Shown here: one piece after another, positions 1 to 4,812 of the stretch
How the letters are laid out: every line of letters starts with the position of its first letter
Numbering within the stretch: the first letter of the stretch is position 1
Source: Candidatus Uhrbacteria bacterium
GTDB taxonomy: Bacteria; Patescibacteriota; Patescibacteriia; JACQRZ01
Direction of reading: 5' to 3'
Length of the DNA stretch: 6,861 bases
Assembly: GCA_016206235.1 (NCBI GenBank)
Contig: JACQRZ010000031.1
Location: 1 to 6,861, forward strand
Notes under the pieces: generated by a model
Told to the model about the DNA's origin: nothing
Seen by the model: only the letters and a program-made list of their open reading frames with translations
Database searches by the model: none
Position numbers and translations under genes: made by a program

Positions 1-10
1 AATGAGATAT

Positions 11-19
11 TGGTAATTT
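11..19 (+). promoter_or_regulatory. Possible extended -10 element for smc
   Basis: TGG followed by TAATTT ends 6 nt before the smc ATG at 26, and there is no Shine-Dalgarno between them. If used, transcription would begin at or next to the start codon (leaderless mRNA). The -35 region lies outside the window, and the upstream gene is unknown, so this is tentative. Confidence 0.3.
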
Positions 20-25
20 TTTGAT

Positions 26-2650
26 ATGTTTCTCCAAAAGCTCGAAATTCAAGGATTTAAATCGTTTGCCCCCAAAACAACCTTTCTCTTCCCAGCAGGT
101 ACTGCCGAAACAAAAGGCGTAACAGCAGTTGTCGGCCCGAATGGTTCAGGCAAATCGAATGTCTCCGACGCCATTCGATGGGTGCTCGGCGAGCAGAGTA
201 TGCGTCTTCTTCGAAGCAAAAAGGGCGAAGACGTGATTTTTTTTGGTTCAGATAAAAAAGCCCAACTTGGTTTTTGTGAAGTTTCACTTTTTTTTAATAA
301 TGAAGACAGGACATTTCCCTTGGATTTCAGTGAAGTCGTGATTACGCGTCGGCTCTATCGATCAGGCGAGTCCGAATACCTTATCAATCGTGCAAAAGCC
401 CGTCTTTCTGATGTTGCCCTACTGGTTGCTCAGGCCCGTATCGGCCAAAAAAGTTACAGCGTGATCGGCCAGGGCATGATCGACTCTATCATTACCACTC
501 CCCCCTCAGAGCGCAAGGAATTTTTCGACGAGGCTGCCGGCGTAAAACAGTATCAAATAAAAAAGGATGCGGCACTTTCAAAATTGAAAAGCTCGCAAGA
601 GAATCTATCTCAGGCGCAGAGCATTGTTGCTGAACTTGAGCCGAAGATGAAGTTTTTTCAACGCCAACTTAAGCGCCTTGAAGAACGCGAAGAAGTTGAA
701 GGCAAGCTCCTCATACTACAAAAACAGTATTACAATGCGCTCTGGAACGATTTAGAGAACTCACGAGAGCAAGCATCGAGCCGCCGATCAGCGCTTCAGA
801 GTCAGATTGACTATGCGCGTTCTGAATACGCGCATATTCAAAGCGCATTTTCAAAACTGGAAATGAGCAATTCAACCGCAACCCCCCGCGAGTATCTTGA
901 ACTTCAAAAAAAATACGCCGAACTGCAGCGAAAAAAAAATGAAGCACTGGCCGAAAGCTCTCTTCTCGAAGGACGTCTGCACTCTGAACTTGAAAAGAAG
1001 GGCGAGGCTCAACTCGCGTGGACGTTAAAGCAAAAAACAGATACCCGTCATCGTCTCGATGCAGCCCAAAGAGCGTTGGAACAGATCAATCACGACATCG
1101 TAGTCCTTAAAGAAAGCGAGAAAGGACTTCTGCTAGAGAACGAAGAATTGGAACGTGTGCTTACGTCAAAGGAAGAGGAGGCTATCCGCGAACAAGATAC
1201 GCGAGGAATTAATCTTGAGGGTGTCATTCAAGAGTTGCGCGACTTACGGCTTCACGCGCACGAAGAACATACCGTTCTCGACCAGTTGCGCAATTTTATA
1301 TCGCACGCATGGAAAAGAGTGGAAACACTCATCGCTCGTATTGAAAAAACACTCTCCTCCTCGGACAATAAAGGCAAGACAGAGCTACAAGAGTTGGCGA
1401 CAACAAAGAAAGCGCTCGAACAGAAGTTGCAGCATATTCGTCTTGAATATGGAATAAAAGAGAGTCAGATGCAGCTCCATCAAAATGAATTCTCTCGACT
1501 GCAGCACGAAGTCGATCGCCTCGAAAAAGACATCACCTACTTCAGTAGTGCTGCGGACAACAAACACAAGAAGAGCGATCTCTTAAAAGAAAAAAAAGAG
1601 CTCGACACCAACATTACGGAACTGGAGGCAGTAATACAACGTACTAGCGGTGAGTTGCAAGAGTGGCACGCAAAAGAAAAAGAACGCACAAGCGAGCTTT
1701 TAGCGCAGCAAAAAGAAATGGCGCGCAAACAGAAAGAGATTGAGCAGCTGCAATCAGTGCATACGCAGATAGAGTTGGAAATTGCAAAACTCGAAGCGCA
1801 TATCGAAGAGCTTCTTTCAAAGATTTTTGAAGAGTTGCACATCGAGGAGTCGCAATGTATTGAAATAAAAAACGAAACCGAAAGCCTCTATTCCATTCTT
1901 GGATTTCAAAAAGTAGTCGAGACTTTTAACCGCGTGGAAGTAAAAGAAACCATCGATCGTCTCAAGCGTAAGCTCGAACAGATTGGCACCATTGACCAAG
2001 AGATTGTGAGCGAGCATGAAGCAACAAAGGAGCGATATGATTTTTTGACGGCACAAATCACTGATCTCACAGCAGCCATCGCATCGCTTAAAAGTGCCAT
2101 TGCCGAGCTCGATGAACATATTCGCGTGAAGTTCGACGCGGCGCTTGCAAATATCAATGTAAAATTCAATGCATTCTTTCAGCAGCTTTTCCACGGGGGC
2201 AGTGCCCGTCTGTTGGTTTATAAAAAAGAACGAAGTGAAAATCCTGAAGACGAAGAAGATGGAGATACCAAACAAGAACATGAAGACGAAATTGCTGGCA
2301 TTGAAATTGAAGCAACACCTCCAGGTAAAAAATTGAAGAGCATCGCCGTGCTTTCTGGCGGAGAAAAAGCAATGACTGCCATTGCTCTTATCTGCGCCAT
2401 CTTAGCTAATAATGCCTCTCCATTCGTTGTGCTCGATGAGGTGGATGCGGCGCTCGACGAGTCAAACGCGCATCGCTACGCCGAAATTCTCTTAGGGCTT
2501 GCCGCGCGAACGCAGTTTGTTGTCATCACTCACAATCGGGTGACGATTCAAACAGCAAACGTATTATACGGAATTACTATGGGAGATGATGGTATTTCCC
2601 ATGCGTTGAGCCTTGACCCCGCACTAACTTTATCGAAGACTGTTTCCTAG
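26..2650 (+). CDS. smc: Chromosome segregation protein SMC, short form without recognisable hinge
   Basis: SMC is the ATPase core of the bacterial condensin that loops and organises the chromosome with the ScpA/ScpB partners, neither of which is in this window. The start is canonical (MFLQKLEIQGFKSF). The N-terminal head has Walker A GPNGSGKS at residues 37-44 and a Q-loop around Q149. The C-terminal head has the ABC signature LSGGEK at 776-781, Walker B VVLDE ending in D804-E805, a D-loop ALDES, and the H-loop histidine H836, so the ATPase looks intact. Residues about 172-705 are almost continuous heptad-rich coiled coil. At 874 aa it is roughly 300 residues shorter than the usual 1150-1200, and the glycine-rich hinge expected mid-protein is not seen; the tip appears to be about residues 392-451. 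No CxxC zinc hook is present, arguing against Rad50/SbcC. An acidic insert occupies residues 735-755, just before the signature motif. No Shine-Dalgarno precedes the ATG. Its 3' end overlaps the convergent GIY-YIG gene. Confidence 0.93.
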   Translation: MFLQKLEIQGFKSFAPKTTFLFPAGTAETKGVTAVVGPNGSGKSNVSDAIRWVLGEQSMRLLRSKKGEDVIFFGSDKKAQLGFCEVSLFFNNEDRTFPLDFSEVVITRRLYRSGESEYLINRAKARLSDVALLVAQARIGQKSYSVIGQGMIDSIITTPPSERKEFFDEAAGVKQYQIKKDAALSKLKSSQENLSQAQSIVAELEPKMKFFQRQLKRLEEREEVEGKLLILQKQYYNALWNDLENSREQASSRRSALQSQIDYARSEYAHIQSAFSKLEMSNSTATPREYLELQKKYAELQRKKNEALAESSLLEGRLHSELEKKGEAQLAWTLKQKTDTRHRLDAAQRALEQINHDIVVLKESEKGLLLENEELERVLTSKEEEAIREQDTRGINLEGVIQELRDLRLHAHEEHTVLDQLRNFISHAWKRVETLIARIEKTLSSSDNKGKTELQELATTKKALEQKLQHIRLEYGIKESQMQLHQNEFSRLQHEVDRLEKDITYFSSAADNKHKKSDLLKEKKELDTNITELEAVIQRTSGELQEWHAKEKERTSELLAQQKEMARKQKEIEQLQSVHTQIELEIAKLEAHIEELLSKIFEELHIEESQCIEIKNETESLYSILGFQKVVETFNRVEVKETIDRLKRKLEQIGTIDQEIVSEHEATKERYDFLTAQITDLTAAIASLKSAIAELDEHIRVKFDAALANINVKFNAFFQQLFHGGSARLLVYKKERSENPEDEEDGDTKQEHEDEIAGIEIEATPPGKKLKSIAVLSGGEKAMTAIALICAILANNASPFVVLDEVDAALDESNAHRYAEILLGLAARTQFVVITHNRVTIQTANVLYGITMGDDGISHALSLDPALTLSKTVS
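2616..2635 (+). repeat. Left copy of inverted repeat flanking the GIY-YIG gene
   Basis: ACCCCGCACTAACTTT (2616-2631) followed by one mismatch and TCG. Its reverse complement occurs at 2907-2926, giving 19 of 20 paired positions. This copy is inside the last codons of smc and covers the stop codon of the opposite-strand GIY-YIG gene. Confidence 0.85.
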
Positions 2651-2881
2651 GCGACGTTTTAGTTGAGCTAACGCTTGTCCGTAGCACTTAAGTTGTTTTT
2701 CTCTATTGTAGGCATCCGTCTTATCTCTATAGCCTTCAAAATAGATTAATTTCCATACGTGTCCTTTTGTTGAAAATGATAAACTCTTATTATGTCTTTC
2801 AATTCTCTGCTTGAGCTGATTTGTGCAACCGTAGTAAAGTTCTCCTAGTTCGTTTTGAATAATATAGACGTAGTAAAACAT
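2630..2881 (-). CDS. Small stand-alone GIY-YIG nuclease-domain protein
   Basis: An 83-residue protein consisting of little more than one GIY-YIG domain, the catalytic module of UvrC and of some homing endonucleases, which cuts DNA with a metal-dependent mechanism. The GIY half is YVYII (residues 4-8), the YIG half is LYYGCTN (15-21), the conserved arginine is R26 within LKQRIERHN, and the metal-binding glutamate is E61 in NREKQLK. The length matches the stand-alone GIY-YIG (YhbQ/UPF0213-like) family of about 80-100 residues, which lacks a separate DNA-binding domain; the biological substrate of these proteins is generally unclear. The gene lies opposite its neighbours, overlaps the end of smc by 21 nt, looks more AT-rich than the flanking genes, and is bracketed by an inverted repeat, all compatible with arrival as a small mobile unit. 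There is no Shine-Dalgarno; an extended -10 sits 7 nt upstream of the ATG. A housekeeping repair role is an alternative. Confidence 0.88.
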   Translation of the reverse strand: MFYYVYIIQNELGELYYGCTNQLKQRIERHNKSLSFSTKGHVWKLIYFEGYRDKTDAYNREKQLKCYGQALAQLKRRLGNSLR

Positions 2882-2888
2882 ATTTTTA

Positions 2889-2897
2889 AGTATAGCA
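2889..2897 (-). promoter_or_regulatory. Extended -10 promoter element for the GIY-YIG gene
   Basis: Read on the - strand this is TGC followed by TATACT, one base from the TATAAT consensus and carrying the TGN extension. It ends 7 nt before the ATG at 2881, so the transcript would be leaderless or nearly so. No good -35 is seen at 16-18 nt, as is usual for extended -10 promoters. Confidence 0.5.
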
Positions 2898-2906
2898 GCT
2901 CAAGCA

Positions 2907-2926
2907 CGACAAAGTTAGTGCGGGGT
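2907..2926 (-). repeat. Right copy of inverted repeat flanking the GIY-YIG gene
   Basis: Reverse complement of 2616-2635 with a single mismatch; 16 consecutive positions (2911-2926) are exact. Its outer edge touches the first base of the rpsP -35 hexamer. See the finding on this repeat. Confidence 0.85.
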
Positions 2927-2953
2927 TGACATTCAGGGTGTTCATGCTACAAT
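2926..2953 (+). promoter_or_regulatory. Strong sigma70-type promoter for rpsP
   Basis: A perfect -35 TTGACA (2926-2931), a 16-nt spacer ending in TGC (extended -10), and a -10 TACAAT (2948-2953). The predicted start is near 2960, giving a leader of about 85 nt ahead of rpsP that begins almost exactly at the AGCT hairpin. Confidence 0.8.
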
Positions 2954-2961
2954 GGCAAAAG

Positions 2962-3036
2962 TTTAGCTTTCAGCTTATAGCTTGCAGAAATTATTAAAAA
3001 ATTAAACTGGAAGCTGACAGCTGACAGCTAAAAGCT
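2962..3036 (+). repeat. Heptad-spaced AGCT repeats forming a hairpin in the rpsP leader
   Basis: AGCT occurs at 2965, 2972 and 2979 on the left arm and at 3012, 3019, 3026 and 3033 on the right arm, each step exactly 7 nt. The left arm 2962-2987 is complementary to 3007-3032 at 21 of 26 positions, so the 5' leader of the rpsP mRNA can fold into a long imperfect hairpin with an AT-rich loop of about 19 nt. The bases between AGCT units vary (TTC, TAT, GAC, AAA). Its function is unknown; it could be an mRNA-stabilising or regulatory structure, or a dispersed intergenic repeat. Confidence 0.75.
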
Positions 3037-3043
3037 AGTTATT

Positions 3044-3334
3044 ATGTTAATGATTCGATTAGCGCGGAGAGGCAAGAAGAACAAGTCGTTCTATCGCATT
3101 ATTGTTACCGAAAAAGCGCGAGATAACTTCGGGCTTGCAACAGAAATTGTCGGGCACTATAACCCTGTTTCAAAGACAAAAGATCTTCAGCTCAAAAATG
3201 ACCGCATCGCCTATTGGCTTTCAAAAGGCGCGCAACCAACGGAAACAGTCCGTAACCTTTTGATCGACCAAAAGCTCATTGCAGGCGAAAAGAAAAAGGC
3301 TCCAAAACGGGCGCCAAAAAAGGAAAAGAAGTAA
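3044..3334 (+). CDS. rpsP: 30S ribosomal protein S16
   Basis: S16 is an early-assembling protein of the 30S subunit body that binds 16S rRNA. The 96-residue product has the family N-terminus (MLMIRLARRGKKNKSFYRI, compare the usual M-V-K-I-R-L-x-R-x-G), the central HYNP segment, and the diagnostic YWLSKGAQPTETVRNLL. It is slightly longer than the common 80-90 residues because of a very basic C-terminal tail (residues about 79-96, rich in Lys, Pro and Ala) likely to contact rRNA. The ATG at 3044 is chosen because it gives the family-standard N-terminus; the next ATG at 3050 would cut two residues. No Shine-Dalgarno is visible, so initiation may depend on the AU-rich sequence or the upstream hairpin. 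It is driven by its own strong promoter and is followed closely by the khpA promoter, as in the widely conserved rpsP-khpA order. Confidence 0.97.
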   Translation: MLMIRLARRGKKNKSFYRIIVTEKARDNFGLATEIVGHYNPVSKTKDLQLKNDRIAYWLSKGAQPTETVRNLLIDQKLIAGEKKKAPKRAPKKEKK

Positions 3335-3336
3335 TA

Positions 3337-3366
3337 TTGACGGCATAAGAAAAGAGGACGTATAAT
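3337..3366 (+). promoter_or_regulatory. Sigma70-type promoter for khpA
   Basis: A -35 TTGACG (3337-3342) begins two bases after the rpsP stop codon; an 18-nt spacer leads to a perfect -10 TATAAT (3361-3366). The predicted start near 3373 leaves a leader of about 92 nt before khpA. There is no terminator between rpsP and khpA, so read-through from rpsP is also expected. Confidence 0.75.
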
Positions 3367-3381
3367 AGAATTGTTGATTCG

Positions 3382-3412
3382 TCGCACTAATGAAAAAGGT
3401 CGAAGGGTGCGA
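3382..3412 (+). other. Leader hairpin 1 upstream of khpA
   Basis: TCGCAC (3382-3387) pairs perfectly with GTGCGA (3407-3412), extended by a T-G wobble at 3388/3406; the loop is 17 nt. An alternative pairing using ATTC and GAAT on the outside with a 3-nt bulge is possible. It starts about 9 nt into the predicted khpA mRNA. Confidence 0.45.
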
Positions 3413-3429
3413 ATAACAGATGTTCATAG

Positions 3430-3451
3430 ATTATCTCGATTCAGAGATAAT
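3430..3451 (+). other. Leader hairpin 2 directly before the khpA ribosome binding site
   Basis: An 8-bp perfect inverted repeat, ATTATCTC (3430-3437) and GAGATAAT (3444-3451), with loop GATTCA. Its last base abuts the AGAGGGAAAG Shine-Dalgarno stretch, so folding or protein binding here could change khpA translation. Confidence 0.55.
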
Positions 3452-3452
3452 A

Positions 3453-3457
3453 GAGGG
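3453..3457 (+). promoter_or_regulatory. Shine-Dalgarno of khpA (decides the start)
   Basis: GAGGG lies 7 nt before the ATG at 3465. The in-frame ATG at 3420 has no such site, and the 15 extra residues it would add are not family-like, so 3465 is preferred. Confidence 0.65.
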
Positions 3458-3464
3458 AAAGTAC

Positions 3465-3779
3465 ATGTTCAGTGATCAAGAATTTGTTGAATATATCGTG
3501 AAGTCGATTGTCGCCCATCCAGAAGATGTGAAGACAGACAGACAGATCGATGAGATGGGCGTACTCATTACGCTCCACATCAATCCGGCAGATATGGGAT
3601 ATGTGATTGGGCGCCAGGGTCAAACCGCGCGCGCAATCAGAACACTTCTCAAGATCGTCGGTGCAAAGAACAATGCTCGCGTGAATCTCAAGATTCATGA
3701 ACCAGAAGGTTCACGAAGACAGGAGAGATCTCACCACATGGATACCGACACGAGCGTTGTCGATGATCTCAAAATCTAA
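3465..3779 (+). CDS. khpA: KH-domain RNA-binding protein KhpA
   Basis: KhpA is a small cytoplasmic RNA-binding protein that, in Firmicutes, dimerises with KhpB (EloR/Jag) and affects cell division and RNA metabolism; it is commonly encoded next to rpsP, as here. The 104-residue product opens with the family segment EFVEYIVKSIVAHPEDV. The type II KH core follows, with the nucleic-acid binding loop at GYVIGRQGQTARAIRTLL (GRQG being the GxxG motif, residues about 48-51) and a final strand NARVNLKIHEPEG. The last 25 or so residues (Arg/Gln/His/Asp rich) form a longer hydrophilic tail than in the usual 75-80-residue proteins. An in-frame upstream ATG at 3420 is possible but would read through leader hairpin 2. 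The gene has its own promoter, a structured leader and a good downstream terminator. KhpB is not in the window. Confidence 0.9.
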   Translation: MFSDQEFVEYIVKSIVAHPEDVKTDRQIDEMGVLITLHINPADMGYVIGRQGQTARAIRTLLKIVGAKNNARVNLKIHEPEGSRRQERSHHMDTDTSVVDDLKI

Positions 3780-3793
3780 CCAAACCACACAGT

Positions 3794-3822
3794 AAAGAGC
3801 TCCCGCAAGGAAGCTCTTTTAT
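3794..3822 (+). terminator. Intrinsic terminator after khpA
   Basis: AAAGAGCT (3794-3801) pairs with AGCTCTTT (3812-3819), followed inward by a C-A mismatch, two C-G pairs and a GCAA tetraloop of the stable GNRA class. The stem runs into TTTTAT. It closes the rpsP-khpA unit 14 nt after the stop codon. Confidence 0.85.
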
Positions 3823-3855
3823 AGTATGGTATGCAACTCGTCGAAGAGCAGAGAC

Positions 3856-3884
3856 TTTACAGATATTGTTTCATATGGTAGTCT
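3856..3884 (+). promoter_or_regulatory. Promoter for the small acidic ORF
   Basis: A -35-like TTTACA (3856-3861), a 17-nt spacer, and TAGTCT (3879-3884) preceded by TGG (extended -10). TAGTCT keeps the most conserved T, A and final T of the -10 hexamer. The segment TATGGTAGTCTG recurs exactly before the first HAD gene. The predicted leader is about 27 nt and contains a strong ribosome binding site. Confidence 0.5.
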
Positions 3885-3903
3885 GCATATCACGCTAATC
3901 CAT

Positions 3904-3911
3904 AAGGAGAT
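3904..3911 (+). promoter_or_regulatory. Strong Shine-Dalgarno of the small acidic ORF
   Basis: AAGGAGAT, a near-perfect anti-16S match, sits 6 nt before the ATG at 3918. It is one of the two best ribosome binding sites in the window and is the main evidence that the 45-codon frame is translated. Confidence 0.8.
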
Positions 3912-3917
3912 AATAGT

Positions 3918-4055
3918 ATGTCTGACCAACTCCAGAATGGACAAGCTCCAGAATCGCAAGCAGCTGAAGAACAGCAGAGTGCGCCTGTGGCTACGCCAGC
4001 TCCTCAAGAGCCAACGGAAGAGACGAAAGATGGCGATGAACAGGCCGCAGCCTAA
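3918..4055 (+). CDS. 45-residue acidic low-complexity protein, unknown function
   Basis: I do not recognise this protein. It begins MSDQLQNGQAPESQAAEEQQ and ends in DGDEQAAA. By my count it has 7 Glu, 3 Asp, 1 Lys and no Arg (net charge about -9), with 8 Gln, 9 Ala and 5 Pro. It has no Cys, no aromatic residue and almost no large hydrophobics, so it should be intrinsically disordered and soluble, with no signal peptide or membrane segment. Support for it being real: a strong Shine-Dalgarno at proper spacing, a plausible promoter just upstream, a terminator 13 nt after its stop, and another terminator isolating it from khpA. Against: it is short, the composition is low complexity, and no family is recognised. 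The sequence could instead be a small RNA gene whose reading frame is incidental. A longer overlapping frame exists but runs through the downstream terminator and has no ribosome binding site. Confidence 0.68.
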   Translation: MSDQLQNGQAPESQAAEEQQSAPVATPAPQEPTEETKDGDEQAAA

Positions 4056-4067
4056 CATCGTTTTCAA

Positions 4068-4100
4068 AAAAGAACCCCTTCACCGGGGTTCTTTTCTTAT
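4068..4100 (+). terminator. Intrinsic terminator after the small acidic ORF
   Basis: AAAAGAACCCC (4068-4078) pairs perfectly with GGGGTTCTTTT (4085-4095), an 11-bp stem with a TTCACC loop and a T-rich 3' side. This is a textbook rho-independent terminator. Confidence 0.92.
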
Positions 4101-4108
4101 TCAAAAGG

Positions 4109-4119
4109 TATGGTAGTCT
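4109..4119 (+). promoter_or_regulatory. Extended -10-like element before the first HAD gene
   Basis: TATGGTAGTCT is identical to 3874-3884 upstream of the small acidic ORF. It ends 9 nt before the ATG at 4129, there is no Shine-Dalgarno, and the -35 position (about 4091-4096) is poor and overlaps the terminator tail. If used it would give a nearly leaderless mRNA for the HAD-HAD-trmD operon. Confidence 0.45.
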
Positions 4120-4128
4120 GTATGAGCT

Positions 4129-4812
4129 ATGAAACATATAAAAGTTATTCTTTTCGATGTTGATGGAACGCTCATGGATACGACTGACTTTATGGAAAAC
4201 GCGGTTCGTCTCACCCTCGATCATTTTAAACTTCCCCAACCTTCTACAGAGGAACTTTTTACGCGAATGAACAACAACGCAAATGGCATGTGTTTATATG
4301 CCCAGGAACATCTTCCCGATCTCACTGACCAACAATATTGGGCTGTTGACCACGCGATGCAGGAGAAGAGCGTGCATCTTTGCAGCTTGTATGACGGCAT
4401 TGTCGATCTACTTGCTACACTTCGTATGCATCAGTATGCCTTGGCGGTTGTTACCAATAGGACACTCAAGACTGTAATACCCTCTCTTAAAAATACAGGA
4501 ATCCATGATTACTTCTCACATGTTGTTTCGAGTGATGACACTGAAGATCGATGGACACTTTTCAAGCCGCATCCACGCATTCTCGAGATAGCGCTTGAAC
4601 GGTTGGGTGTGGTTTCGAAAAATGCCTGCATTGTTGGCGACACTCATTCAGATATTCAGGCCGGGAAAAATGCCGGTATAACGACTATCGGAGCTACCTA
4701 CGGCTTTGTTGGTCGAGATATTTCCGCGTACAATCCTGATTATGTCATTCATTCTCCAGAAGAACTTCTTGCCATTTTGGAGATACGAGAAACAACGAAG
4801 GAGGCAGTATGA
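4129..4812 (+). CDS. HAD-superfamily phosphatase, phosphoglycolate phosphatase-like (copy 1)
   Basis: A cytoplasmic haloacid dehalogenase-fold hydrolase of 227 residues, the usual size for the Gph/PpaX/beta-phosphoglucomutase-like group, which removes phosphate from small metabolites. All four HAD motifs are present: motif I FDVDGTLMDT with nucleophile D10 and acid/base D12; motif II threonine T109 in VVTNRT; motif III lysine K146 in FKPHP; motif IV VGDTHSD with D171 and D175 for magnesium. The cap domain (residues about 18-90) is alpha-helical (C1 type) and sets specificity, which cannot be read from sequence; 2-phosphoglycolate, pyrophosphate or sugar phosphates are all possible. It is the first gene of an operon, lacks a Shine-Dalgarno, and overlaps the next gene by 4 nt. 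It is clearly paralogous to copy 2. Confidence 0.9.
   Translation: MKHIKVILFDVDGTLMDTTDFMENAVRLTLDHFKLPQPSTEELFTRMNNNANGMCLYAQEHLPDLTDQQYWAVDHAMQEKSVHLCSLYDGIVDLLATLRMHQYALAVVTNRTLKTVIPSLKNTGIHDYFSHVVSSDDTEDRWTLFKPHPRILEIALERLGVVSKNACIVGDTHSDIQAGKNAGITTIGATYGFVGRDISAYNPDYVIHSPEELLAILEIRETTKEAV
4798..4804 (+). promoter_or_regulatory. Perfect Shine-Dalgarno for the second HAD gene
   Basis: AAGGAGG, 4 nt before the ATG at 4809 and inside the last codons of the first HAD gene. The spacing is a little short but the match is complete; together with the ATGA overlap it indicates translational coupling. Confidence 0.75.

Noticed and set aside
1537..1842. A 101-codon - strand frame inside smc, rich in Ser and Cys
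   Set aside because: It is the antisense shadow of the Glu/Lys/Leu-rich coiled coil; no start signals. The same applies to the other antisense frames within smc, khpA, the second HAD gene and trmD.
26..2650. Rad50/SbcC-type ATPase instead of SMC
   Set aside because: No CxxC zinc hook at the coiled-coil tip, and the N-terminus and signature-proximal coiled coil (LKRKLEQIG, ATKERYDFLTAQ) are of SMC type.
2962..3036. CRISPR-like array
   Set aside because: The repeating unit is only 4 conserved bases at 7-nt intervals, in opposite orientation arms, with no 25-35-nt repeats or spacers and no cas genes.
3420..3464. Upstream start for khpA at 3420
   Set aside because: It would add 15 non-family residues, lacks a Shine-Dalgarno, and reads through the 8-bp inverted repeat next to the real Shine-Dalgarno.
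3826..4116. A 96-codon + strand frame overlapping the small acidic ORF
   Set aside because: It starts directly after one terminator, reads through the whole of the next one, has no ribosome binding site and has an Arg/Lys/Leu-rich shadow composition. The shorter frame at 3918 has the Shine-Dalgarno.
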